64,000 bases of DNA from JBHGYD01 sp041920415 (GTDB lineage Bacteria; Bacillota; Bacilli; Bacillales; Anoxybacillaceae), in the NCBI GenBank assembly GCA_041920415.1, contig JBHGYD010000006.1:41408-105407 (forward strand), read 5' to 3'. Positions within the stretch are counted from its first letter, which is position 1. The number at the start of each line of letters is the position of its first letter. A program made the translations under genes and the position numbers. This document shows, in pieces, positions 34,015 to 41,615 of this stretch. The notes beneath the pieces were generated by a model that was given only the letters and a program-made list of their open reading frames with translations, was not told where the DNA came from and did not search any database.

Positions 34015-35203
34015 CACTGAACACTCCCTGTTTCGAGTACGCTAATGTTCCTCGACAAAACGTCATTACTACCTCATGGTGTTCATTCAAAACAACAAGG
34101 TCAGCGTCTTTTCCCTTTCGGATACTTCCTTTTCGGTCGAGAAGTCCCAATTGTTTCGCAGGATTCCAAGCCGCCATACGAATGATGTCCTCAAGTGAAC
34201 ACCCAGTAAACGCCATCATCTTTTTCACAGCATCTTTTAATTTCAAAATACTCCCCGCTAACGTTCCATCTTGTAACGTGGCTCGTTCACCTTGAACAGT
34301 GACCTCTTGGCCGCCTAACTCGTACACTCCCGCTCCGAGACATTTGGCGCGCATCGCATCGGTAATGAGAACGATTCCGTCACTTCCTTTGTTGCGGTAA
34401 GCAAACCGCACCATCTCTGGGGCCACATGAATGCCGTCAACAATGATTTCACATAGCACCTCATCATGCATGAGTACCGCCCCCGCAACTCCCGGCTCGC
34501 GATGATGAAGTCCTCGCATACCGTTAAACAAGTGAGTCGCATGCGTAATGCCTGCTTGAATCGCCGCTATCACTTCTTCATAGATGGCATCTGAATGACC
34601 AATGGAAGCAACAACGCCATGCTCTTTTAAATATGCTGTGAGCGTTAACCCATGTTTCTCTTCCGGCGCCAATGTGACAAGGCGAATATGTCCATTCGCT
34701 ATATTTTGCCATTTTTTAAACAACTCAACATTCGGTTCAACAATATTTCCCGGGTGTTGAGCTCCCGCTCGTTTTGGTGAAATAAACGGACCTTCCAAAT
34801 GAATCCCGATCACTTCTGCTTCCCCTGGACGGTTATGAAACTGAATATAATCAGCGACATTGCGTAACGCTCGTTCGATATCATCAGACGGAGCCGTCAT
34901 CGTTGTCGCAAGGAAACTCGTCGTTCCTTCTTGCGGCAAGACTGTTGCCATCGTTTGTAGTGCTTCTTTTGTTGCATCCATGACATCGGACCCGGCTGCT
35001 CCATGAATGTGAACGTCAATAAAACCCGGAACAACGCAATCATGATGGTCAAGTTCGATCACCTTGACTTCTTTTATATCTGGCAACGACGACACCGGAC
35101 CGACATTAACAATTTTTCCGTTTTCAACAAGCACATATCCTTGTTCAATTCGTTCTTTTTCAGCATATATTGTTGCATTCATTAGTAAAAATCGTTTCAT
35201 CAT
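34001..35203 (-). CDS. nagA: N-acetylglucosamine-6-phosphate deacetylase NagA
   Basis: Removes acetate from GlcNAc-6-phosphate, feeding NagB. An amidohydrolase-fold enzyme of 400 residues: metal motif VPGFIDVHIHGAAGSDVMDAT, HLEGPFISPKRAGAH-like segment (GIHLEGPFISPKRAGAQHPG), GHSDAIYEE, THLFNGMRGLHHREPG, and LITDAMRAKCLGAG with the catalytic aspartate. The ATG at 35203 follows AAGGAAGG. First gene of nagA-nagB-nagR, with the operator just upstream. Confidence 0.95.
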   Translation of the reverse strand: MMKRFLLMNATIYAEKERIEQGYVLVENGKIVNVGPVSSLPDIKEVKVIELDHHDCVVPGFIDVHIHGAAGSDVMDATKEALQTMATVLPQEGTTSFLATTMTAPSDDIERALRNVADYIQFHNRPGEAEVIGIHLEGPFISPKRAGAQHPGNIVEPNVELFKKWQNIANGHIRLVTLAPEEKHGLTLTAYLKEHGVVASIGHSDAIYEEVIAAIQAGITHATHLFNGMRGLHHREPGVAGAVLMHDEVLCEIIVDGIHVAPEMVRFAYRNKGSDGIVLITDAMRAKCLGAGVYELGGQEVTVQGERATLQDGTLAGSILKLKDAVKKMMAFTGCSLEDIIRMAAWNPAKQLGLLDRKGSIRKGKDADLVVLNEHHEVVMTFCRGTLAYSKQGVFSDEAH

Positions 35204-35245
35204 ACCGCACCTTCCTTCTAAGTTTAGATTAACATCATATCAACT

Positions 35246-35261
35246 AGTTGTCTATACCACT
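35246..35261. promoter_or_regulatory. NagR operator (dre-type site) before nagA
   Basis: On the minus strand the sequence AGTGGTATAGACAACT closely matches the palindromic dre site AGTGGTCTAGACCACT bound by NagR/YvoA in B. subtilis. A TATAGA -10-like hexamer lies inside it, with TTCAAA about 15 bp upstream, so binding would block the promoter. Confidence 0.75.
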
Positions 35262-35309
35262 TTGATGATTTTTTGAACATTGGCTGCAACTCGCAAATGA
35301 AAGGCATTC

Positions 35310-36044
35310 TCATCTCAATAATCGTATTCGGTCACGATACATTTCGATAAGCTTCTGATTATGTTCCTGCCCTCCTTGAAGATTGTTGCTTACAAAAATC
35401 GGCGGTTCTTTCCCTTGTTCCGCGATCATGATGCTCGTCTCAGCGAAAATCGCATGCAATATCGCTGCGCCAATGACGGTCGATGTTGGTGCGAACGGAA
35501 CGGAAATGGTTGCGTATGTTAAGATGGCATCCCCTTTTACGGAGTAATTGTTGATGACAAGATCGACGCACTCCGATAAATGTTTCCCGCTTGGATGAAG
35601 AGATGGAAGCGCTTTCGAATACACCAATGACGTTAATCCAATAACATATGCTCCACGTTGTTTCGCAAATAGCGCGACATCAATCGGTACCGGATTGCGC
35701 CCAGAGGTCGAGATGACAAACACAACATCTCCTTGGCGAATATCTTCCTTCTCTAAAAACATGCTGGCATAGTCCGTTTCCTTCTCTAACTGTGACGAGC
35801 GAACGGCACCTTCATGAAGCATCAGCGGTTCAATCAATATTGGTTTGATCGGTACTAGACCGCCCGCTCGATAAAATACTTCTTCCGCTAACAAATGAGA
35901 ATGACCACAGCCAAACAATTGCACAATTCCACCGTTCTGAACACATTCGGCGACTTTCATAGCGGCGGTTGTCAATGCTTCTTTTTCCTCTTTTCCAACG
36001 ACCGTTAATATGTCTTGAATATGCCGAAAATATTCGAAAATCAC
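35310..36044 (-). CDS. SIS-domain sugar-phosphate-binding protein (UPF0309 family)
   Basis: A sugar isomerase (SIS) domain protein of 244 residues. Visible are the phosphate-binding segments GGIVQLFGCGHSHLLAEEVFYRAGG and VVFVISTSGRNPVPIDVALFAKQRGAYVIGLTS. The C-terminal half is VIGAAILHAIFAETSIMIAEQG. It resembles MurQ/GmhA-type enzymes but has no demonstrated reaction. I start it at GTG 36044, seven bases after GGGAGG; the frame runs to 36074 without a site. It lies upstream of nagA on the same strand, with the NagR operator between them, which suggests amino-sugar or muropeptide metabolism. Confidence 0.82.
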   Translation of the reverse strand: MIFEYFRHIQDILTVVGKEEKEALTTAAMKVAECVQNGGIVQLFGCGHSHLLAEEVFYRAGGLVPIKPILIEPLMLHEGAVRSSQLEKETDYASMFLEKEDIRQGDVVFVISTSGRNPVPIDVALFAKQRGAYVIGLTSLVYSKALPSLHPSGKHLSECVDLVINNYSVKGDAILTYATISVPFAPTSTVIGAAILHAIFAETSIMIAEQGKEPPIFVSNNLQGGQEHNQKLIEMYRDRIRLLR

Positions 36045-36057
36045 AAGCGTTCCTCCC

Positions 36058-36560
36058 TTATATGATTCCATCAATTTGATAGACTAATTGTTCAACCTTT
36101 TCTTGGTCATAATCAATGGATTTCCTCCAAACAAATGTATAACGATTGGCGTTCGCTTCTATTTTGGTTCCATCGATAAAATAATTCTCTAGTTTCACAT
36201 GCCACTTTTCGTTGAAGATTTTCAAAATTTCTTTGAAGAGATCATCGATTAACTTCTTCATTCGTTCGGGATCGAAATCGATTAATGGTGCGGAAATCCG
36301 GTTATTGACCGGCACTTAACCATAGTAAAGAAATATCGTAAGGAATTTTTCAGGCAAGCTCACGTCCTAAGTGGATTTTTGGGGTATACGCATAAACAAT
36401 CAGTTTGGTCATCATTTTTGTACGCATTATGATCGCCACCCGGATAATAGTTGAAGAACACCTCATCATCGATACTTTCTACAGCTCGATGGACGACGCA
36501 TGCCAGATGATTTTCTGGAATAAGATCTCCCCAATACATTGGCAGTTGCATTTAATGCAT
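36058..36560 (-). pseudogene. Remnant of an IS1182-family transposase
   Basis: On the minus strand 36551-36360 encodes QLPMYWGDLIPENHLACVV, the typical start of an IS1182-type transposase. An in-frame region near 36360-36305 reads RELA...YDISLLWLSAGQ with stop codons. Another frame from 36315 resumes with NNRISAPLIDFDPERMKKLIDD and FIDGTKIEANANRYTFVWRKS. The C-terminal DDE parts are missing. Several frameshifts and a large deletion make it a dead fragment lying against the SIS gene. Confidence 0.85.
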
Positions 36561-36718
36561 GTAATAATCTTTAAAATAGACATAATTATTTTTCATGAAA
36601 AATCGATCTTTGGTAATGGTGTTGAAGTGACTCTATTATATCAAAAGAGCGGTTTCTTTTTTACCTTTTTATACAATAAGTCGCTTTTAGCTACCTTTTA
36701 AGTCAGCCCCTTGTCCGA

Positions 36719-36776
36719 AGCCGACTTATCTCCCACTTACTCACGATCGTTCATTGAAGTAGGAGTCTTCTCGGCT
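36719..36776. repeat. Solo IS200/IS605-type end hairpin, copy 1
   Basis: AGCCGA (36719-36724) and TCGGCT (36771-36776) enclose an imperfect inner stem of the type CTCCCACTT/GAAGTAGGAG, followed by TCTTC. The same architecture flanks the tnpB-related element at 55432-55482, but no transposase gene is attached here. Confidence 0.6.
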
Positions 36777-36789
36777 ATTTAAGATAAAA

Positions 36790-36843
36790 AATCGAATCAT
36801 GAACCTCTCCCATCTACACTCCGTTTAGAGGTGGGAGACTTCT
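36790..36843. repeat. Solo IS200/IS605-type end hairpin, copy 2 (degenerate)
   Basis: An inner stem of CTCCCATCT with AGAGGTGGGAG followed by ACTTCTCAG. It matches 55446-55482 in layout and in the TTAGAGGTGGG core, but the outer GCCGA/TCGGC pairing is decayed. Confidence 0.5.
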
Positions 36844-36875
36844 CAGAAAAAATGTTAAAAATTGCAAAAAAATAA

Positions 36876-36904
36876 TTGACTGGCCGAAAAAAATCATTTA
36901 TAGT
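36876..36904 (+). promoter_or_regulatory. SigA-type promoter of the ssu operon
   Basis: TTGACT (36876-36881) and TATAGT (36899-36904) with a 17-bp spacer. Transcription would start near 36911, just before the leader hairpins, about 240 bp upstream of ssuB. Confidence 0.72.
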
Positions 36905-36910
36905 AATATC

Positions 36911-37043
36911 TAACAAATCCGATAAGAAAAGTATGAATAAAATTCAGCCGACTGATCGGACATACCGAAGGTCCTTGATCCATGGTGATTCCATGTGATC
37001 AAGGACCTTTTTTAGTCTTATTAAACCAAGTTTTCTTATCGGA
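36911..37043 (+). ncRNA. Unidentified attenuator-type leader RNA of the ssu operon
   Basis: Between promoter and ssuB lies an RNA with two mutually exclusive pairings. One is a strong terminator (36968-37013). The alternative is GATCGGAC (36954-36961) with GTCCTTGATC (36971-36980, two bases bulged), which would use up the left terminator arm. A 13-base inverted repeat, TCCGATAAGAAAA (36918-36930) and TTTTCTTATCGGA (37031-37043), brackets it. No SAM (S-box), T-box or other riboswitch consensus is visible. The effector is unknown; a sulfur metabolite or a protein is plausible from the operon. Confidence 0.6.
36968..37013 (+). terminator. Strong terminator inside the ssu leader
   Basis: AAGGTCCTTGATC (36968-36980) pairs with GATCAAGGACCTT (36997-37009), with an inner CATGG/CCATG stem and a TTTTTT run. 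It stands between the promoter and ssuB, so read-through must be controlled for the operon to be expressed. Confidence 0.88.
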
Positions 37044-37150
37044 ATAATTAAAGTTTACTAATCGAAACCGCCGAAAGCATTCGAAATGCAAGTTTTTTAG
37101 ATATTAAAATATTGAAACTCAAATCAAAGATGAAAAAGGAGGAATAGCTT

Positions 37151-37918
37151 TTGACTGTACATGTTCATGTAAAAGATAAGTCTTTCAAAAAAGGCCAGAC
37201 TGCGGTTCAAGTTCTTCGCGATATCCGTTTGGAGCTGGAAGATGGGGAATTTATAACCATCATTGGTCCAAGCGGCTGCGGAAAAAGCACCTTGCTGAAA
37301 ATTATTGCTGGACTCGACACGGATTACGAAGGGACGGTTGAAATCAGCGGACTTCCTGTGACAGGCCCGGGAACGGATCAGGGCTTTATTTTCCAAGAGC
37401 ATCGGCTGTTTCCGTGGTTGACAGTTGAAGAAAATATTGCCGCAAATCTGTCGCTTAAAGATCCGGAAATCCGCAAAAGAGTCGATGAACTGATTGACAT
37501 TGTCCGATTGAAAGGGTTTGAAAAAGCTTATCCAAAGGAATTGTCGGGAGGCATGTCACAAAGAGTGGCGATTGCCAGGGCGCTGTTAAGAGAACCAAAA
37601 ATATTGTTATTGGATGAACCTTTTGGTGCACTCGACGCGTTTACAAGAAAACATCTGCAGGATGTTCTTTTGGAAATCTGGAGAAAAAAACGCATCACGA
37701 TGGTTTTGGTAACCCATGATTTGGATGAATCTGTTTATCTTGGCAACCAAGTCGTAATTATGAAAGCAAAACCAGGATCTATCAGCAGAATCATTCCGAT
37801 CGAACTGCCTTTTCCGCGACAGAGAGCCCAGCCGTTGTTTCAGGAAATGCGGCAAAAAGTTTTGAAAGAGTTTGAAACAGCGGACGAACCGCCTCTTATC
37901 GAGGGACTTGGAATCTAG
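37151..37918 (+). CDS. ssuB: Aliphatic sulfonate ABC transporter ATPase SsuB
   Basis: The ATPase of a nitrate/sulfonate/taurine-type importer. Walker A IIGPSGCGKSTLLKIIAGLD, FQEHRLFPWLTVEENI with the Q-loop, signature ELSGGMSQRVAIARAL and Walker B ILLLDEPFGALDAF followed by the H-loop LVTHDLDESVYLG. 255 residues. The start is TTG 37151 after AAAAGGAGG; no in-frame ATG is close. First gene of ssuB-ssuA-ssuC-ssuE-ssuD; sulfonate specificity follows from the monooxygenase in the operon. Confidence 0.92.
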   Translation: MTVHVHVKDKSFKKGQTAVQVLRDIRLELEDGEFITIIGPSGCGKSTLLKIIAGLDTDYEGTVEISGLPVTGPGTDQGFIFQEHRLFPWLTVEENIAANLSLKDPEIRKRVDELIDIVRLKGFEKAYPKELSGGMSQRVAIARALLREPKILLLDEPFGALDAFTRKHLQDVLLEIWRKKRITMVLVTHDLDESVYLGNQVVIMKAKPGSISRIIPIELPFPRQRAQPLFQEMRQKVLKEFETADEPPLIEGLGI

Positions 37919-37938
37919 CATTGAGGAGGAAATTTGAG

Positions 37939-38955
37939 ATGCGTAAAAGCTTTGTCTTTATCATTGGACTTATTTTACTTTTTTCCGGCTGCAGTAGCCA
38001 AGATGCCGGCGGCGGATCCAAAAAGGAAGCGGAAAATATCACTGTCCATATAGGAATTCAACAGAGCCTGGGGCCGCTTCTATTAGCGAAAGAAAAACAC
38101 TGGTTTGAAAAAGAATTCAAAAAAGAAGGCGTAAAAGTCAAATGGACCGAATTTCAAAGTGGGCCGCCTCATTTTGAAGCGATGGCCTCCAATAATCTCG
38201 ATTTCGGGGTGGTGGGGAATTCTCCCGTTATTTCTGCCCAGGCCGCAAACATTGCTTTTAAAGAAATCAGCAAAAGTGCCGACGGTTTAAAAGGAGACGC
38301 CATCCTCGTTCCGAAAGGAAGCAAAATCAAGGATTTGGAGGATTTAAAAGGAAAGAAAATTGCGGTGGCCAAAGGCAGCAGCGGATTCAATTTTTTATAT
38401 GAAGCACTTGACCATGCCGGATTGAAAGCGTCCGATGTGGAAATGATCCAGCTGCAGCCGGATGAAGCCCAAGCGGCTTTTGACACCCGCAAAGTGGATG
38501 CATGGGCAATTTGGGAGCCGTATATCTCCTATGAAACAATTAAAAACAAAGCGAAGGTGCTGGCGGACGGCGAAACACTGAATGTTTATTCACCTGGTTT
38601 TATCGTCGCACGCTCCAAGTTTACGGAGGAGCATCCGGATTTAACTGTTCGATTTTTAAAGGTGTATGAAAAAGCGCGCCGTTGGCAGAATGAGCATTTT
38701 GATGAGGCAGTTTCTATTTATGCGAAAGCGAAGAAGCTGGATGAGAAAGTGGTCGCACGTTCCCTGCGTAACAACCCGTCGTTAAATGAACCGATTACAG
38801 ACGACATTATCAAGGCCCAACAAAAAACCGCCGATTTTCAATATTCACAAAAAGTGATCAAAACAAAAATTGATACAAGCAAAGTGGTAGATAACCAGTA
38901 TATTAAAAAAGCATTGCAGGAACTAAAGAAAGAGGGTGAAGACAAACATGGCTAA
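37939..38955 (+). CDS. ssuA: Aliphatic sulfonate-binding lipoprotein SsuA
   Basis: The binding protein of the sulfonate importer. A signal peptide ends in the lipobox LLFSGCSSQ (Cys ~18). It is followed by the NMT1/SsuA periplasmic-binding fold: VHIGIQQSLGPLLLAKEKHWFEKE, VKWTEFQSGPPHFEAMASNNLDFGVVGNSP, LKGKKIAVAKGSSGFNFLYEAL, DEAQAAFDTRKVDAWAIWEPY. The frame begins at TTG 37921, but ATG 37939 follows GAGGAGG and gives a normal signal peptide (338 residues). It overlaps ssuC by 8 bp. Confidence 0.93.
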   Translation: MRKSFVFIIGLILLFSGCSSQDAGGGSKKEAENITVHIGIQQSLGPLLLAKEKHWFEKEFKKEGVKVKWTEFQSGPPHFEAMASNNLDFGVVGNSPVISAQAANIAFKEISKSADGLKGDAILVPKGSKIKDLEDLKGKKIAVAKGSSGFNFLYEALDHAGLKASDVEMIQLQPDEAQAAFDTRKVDAWAIWEPYISYETIKNKAKVLADGETLNVYSPGFIVARSKFTEEHPDLTVRFLKVYEKARRWQNEHFDEAVSIYAKAKKLDEKVVARSLRNNPSLNEPITDDIIKAQQKTADFQYSQKVIKTKIDTSKVVDNQYIKKALQELKKEGEDKHG

Positions 38956-39805
38956 AACAACGATGACAGCCGAACAGCCAAAATTCCGAAAGGAATCGGT
39001 GAGAAAAACCGCTGTTTTTAAAGGCGAAGGATTTAAGGAGAGTTTGAAAAGAAGAGTGGCAGGGCTCATCTTACCTTTCCTCCTATTCGCTGTCTGGCAG
39101 ATCGTTGGGGCACTCGGATTCGTTTCCAAAACAGTGTTGCCGACGCCATCGGATATTGTGCTGGCCTTTAAGAATTTGATTGTTTCGGGAGAGCTGTTTA
39201 CCCATTTGAAAATCAGCGTCCTCCGCGCAGCAGCAGGATTTTTATTAGGAGCGGGTCTAGGGCTTGCAGCAGGTATAGCCGTTGGTTTTTCGACCAAAAC
39301 GGAAGGCGTGCTGGACCCGAGCTTGCAGATGCTGCGGACCATTCCTCATCTGGCGGTTGCACCACTCTTTATCTTATGGTTTGGCTTTGGAGAAGCGTCC
39401 AAAATTTTATTAATCGCCAAAGGGGCATTTTTTCCGATTTATGTAAATACGTTTCTTGGCATACGTGAAGTGGACGCAAAGCTGTTTGATGTAGCGCGGA
39501 CTCTTGGTTTCAGCAGATGGAAACAAATAAAGCTTCTCATCCTGCCTTCCGCTCTTCCCAATATCTTATTGAGCATCCGCTTATCCCTCGGAGCCGCGTG
39601 GCTAGCGCTGGTCGTTGCTGAGCTAATGGGGTCGACAGAAGGGGTGGGCTACATGATGATGGATGCTAGGCAGTTCAGCAACACCGATATTGTTTTTGTC
39701 GGGATTATCATTTTCGCAGTAGTCGGAAAACTGACAGATTCGTTTGTTCGCTTATTGGAAAAACGCTTACTCAAATGGCAGGATACCTATAAAGGTGGCA
39801 TATAA
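38948..39805 (+). CDS. ssuC: Aliphatic sulfonate ABC transporter permease SsuC
   Basis: A BPD-type permease with six membrane helices. Family markers: the FALLIPFLLFAVWQIVGALGF-like first helix, LPTPSDIVLAF, LLGAGLGLAAGIAVG, and the EAA loop EVDAKLFDVARTLGFSRWKQIKLLILPSALPNI. The C-terminal helix ends in a short basic tail. The start is ATG 38948 (about nine bases after GAGGGTG); GTG 38936 is the alternative. The overlap with ssuA suggests coupling. 285 residues. Confidence 0.93.
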   Translation: MAKTTMTAEQPKFRKESVRKTAVFKGEGFKESLKRRVAGLILPFLLFAVWQIVGALGFVSKTVLPTPSDIVLAFKNLIVSGELFTHLKISVLRAAAGFLLGAGLGLAAGIAVGFSTKTEGVLDPSLQMLRTIPHLAVAPLFILWFGFGEASKILLIAKGAFFPIYVNTFLGIREVDAKLFDVARTLGFSRWKQIKLLILPSALPNILLSIRLSLGAAWLALVVAELMGSTEGVGYMMMDARQFSNTDIVFVGIIIFAVVGKLTDSFVRLLEKRLLKWQDTYKGGI

Positions 39806-39874
39806 AAAGAGCATCTAGCTAACTGAAAACCAACTATTTAAATCGGTTTAATAATGAAAAGGAGTGAGTTAAAA

Positions 39875-40423
39875 ATGTCGAATGTTGTGTTGATTTCCGG
39901 AAGTCCATCCCAAAATTCCAAAACGGCTTCGATTGCCAAAAGGCTGCAAAAGGAGCTAATCGAAAGAAACCATCGCGCCGATTTGATAGAAGTGCGTGAG
40001 CTGCCAGCAGAGGATTTGCTTTATGCCAATTTCAAAAGCCCAGCCATTGCCAATACTCATACATTGATTAAGGCTGCGGACGCGGTCATCGTTTTAAGCC
40101 CTGTCTACAAGGGAAGCTACACAGGAATTTTAAAGTCCTTTCTTGATTTGCTGCCGGAAAAGATCCTTGCTGATAAGATTGTGGCGCCGGTTGTGACAGG
40201 GGGAACGATCGCTCATCTTCTATCTATCGAATACGCCTTTAAGCCGATTTTTTCACTATTAGGAGCAAAAGAGATTTTACATGGGGTATTTATTTTAGAT
40301 GCGAACGTTCAATGGAATGAAAAAGGTGAAGTTTTTTTAGCTAAAGAGGTAGAGGAAAGAATTCAGCGGAGCTTAGAGGATTTGTTGAAAGCAACAGAAA
40401 GAAAAGATATTCCAACTATTTAG
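39875..40423 (+). CDS. ssuE: NADPH-dependent FMN reductase SsuE-like
   Basis: Supplies reduced FMN to the monooxygenase SsuD. A flavodoxin-fold protein of 182 residues, the SsuE length: FMN-phosphate motif VVLISGSPSQNSKTASIA, then ADAVIVLSPVYKGSYTGILKSFLDLLP and VTGGTIAHLLSIEYAFKPIF, the last typical of SsuE/MsuE. The ATG at 39875 follows GGAGTG; an ATG at 39854 has no comparable site. It lies 70 bp after ssuC and 19 bp before ssuD. Confidence 0.88.
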   Translation: MSNVVLISGSPSQNSKTASIAKRLQKELIERNHRADLIEVRELPAEDLLYANFKSPAIANTHTLIKAADAVIVLSPVYKGSYTGILKSFLDLLPEKILADKIVAPVVTGGTIAHLLSIEYAFKPIFSLLGAKEILHGVFILDANVQWNEKGEVFLAKEVEERIQRSLEDLLKATERKDIPTI

Positions 40424-40442
40424 TTAGAAAGGAGTAGGAAAA

Positions 40443-41570
40443 ATGGAAATTTTGTGGTTTATTCCTTCACACGGTGACGGCCGATACCTCGGAACGACAA
40501 AAGGAGGCCGCTCTGCTGAATATAGCTACTTCCGTCAAATTGCACAAGCCGCCGATCGTCTCGGGTATAAAGGGGTCTTAATTCCTACTGGAAAATCCTG
40601 CGAAGATCCGTGGTTGCTAGCGGCAGCGTTGGCTGCGGAAACGGAGCAGCTACATTTTCTTGTTGCTGTCCGGCCAGGTTTAATGTCTCCTACACTCGCA
40701 GCAAGAATGGCTTCAACGCTTGACCGTATTTCTGGCGGGCGTCTGCTTATCAATGTGGTGGCCGGGGGAGACCCTGTTGAGCTTGCAGGTGACGGACTGT
40801 TTTTAAACCATGATGAACGTTATGAAGCGACAGATGAGTTTCTTACGATTTGGAAAAAGCTGCTGAATGGTGAAGAGGTCACATTTGAAGGTAGTCATTT
40901 AAAAGTGAAAGGAGGAAAGCTTCTATTCCCTTCTGTACAAAAACCATATCCTCCGATTTATTTTGGTGGATCATCTCCGGCGGGACAGCTCGTGGCAGCG
41001 AAACATTCCGATGTATATTTAACCTGGGGGGAACCGCCAGAACAGGCGGAAAAAAAACTTTCAGAGGTGAAAAAACTTGCTGAGGAACAAGGAAGAACGG
41101 TTGAATTCGGCATGCGGCTGCATGTGATTGTTCGGGAAACCGAAAAGGAAGCATGGGAGGCTGCCGAACAATTAATCCGATATGTGGATGAGAAAACGAT
41201 TCAAGAAGCGCAGCGAGTATTTTCCCGCTACGATTCTGTGGGGCAGCAACGAATGAGACAGCTGCACAATGGAAGCAGGGAGTCTTTAGAAATCAGCCCG
41301 AATTTATGGGCAGGTGTTGGCCTTGTGAGAGGAGGAGCAGGGACAGCCTTGGTGGGAGATCCACAAACTGTGGCAAAACGCTTGCTGGAATATCAGCAAT
41401 TGGGAATTAATCGTTTCATCTTATCCGGCTATCCGCATCTGGAGGAGGCATATCGGGTTGCCGAACTGTTATTCCCGCTCCTGCCACTAGACCATGGCAA
41501 GAAGAATGAAGGACTCGTTCAGGGGGAAATCATTGGAAATGAATTTTTCCCTTCATTTATTAAAGTGTGA
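40443..41570 (+). CDS. ssuD: FMNH2-dependent alkanesulfonate monooxygenase SsuD
   Basis: Cleaves alkanesulfonates to aldehyde and sulfite with FMNH2 and O2, so sulfur can be assimilated. A luciferase-like TIM barrel of 375 residues: WFIPSHGDGRYLGT with the family-specific histidine region, GVLIPTGKSCEDPWLLAAALAAET, MASTLDRISGGRLLINVVAGGDP, and the mobile-loop segment containing NLWAGVGLVRGGAGTALVGDP. The ATG at 40443 follows AAGGAG. Last gene of the operon, closed by a strong hairpin. Confidence 0.95.
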   Translation: MEILWFIPSHGDGRYLGTTKGGRSAEYSYFRQIAQAADRLGYKGVLIPTGKSCEDPWLLAAALAAETEQLHFLVAVRPGLMSPTLAARMASTLDRISGGRLLINVVAGGDPVELAGDGLFLNHDERYEATDEFLTIWKKLLNGEEVTFEGSHLKVKGGKLLFPSVQKPYPPIYFGGSSPAGQLVAAKHSDVYLTWGEPPEQAEKKLSEVKKLAEEQGRTVEFGMRLHVIVRETEKEAWEAAEQLIRYVDEKTIQEAQRVFSRYDSVGQQRMRQLHNGSRESLEISPNLWAGVGLVRGGAGTALVGDPQTVAKRLLEYQQLGINRFILSGYPHLEEAYRVAELLFPLLPLDHGKKNEGLVQGEIIGNEFFPSFIKV

Positions 41571-41580
41571 ACAAAAGCAG

Positions 41581-41610
41581 AGCCTGCCATTTGATGCGGC
41601 AGGCTTTTTA
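41581..41610. terminator. Bidirectional terminator between ssuD and resE
   Basis: AGCCTGCC (41581-41588) pairs with GGCAGGCT (41598-41605), followed by TTTTT, between the convergent ssuD and resE. Confidence 0.85.
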
Positions 41611-41615
41611 AGTTG

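Noticed and set aside
36911..37043. S-box (SAM) or T-box leader before ssuB
   Set aside because: The conserved SAM-I core and the T-box sequence AGGGTGGNACCGCG are both absent.
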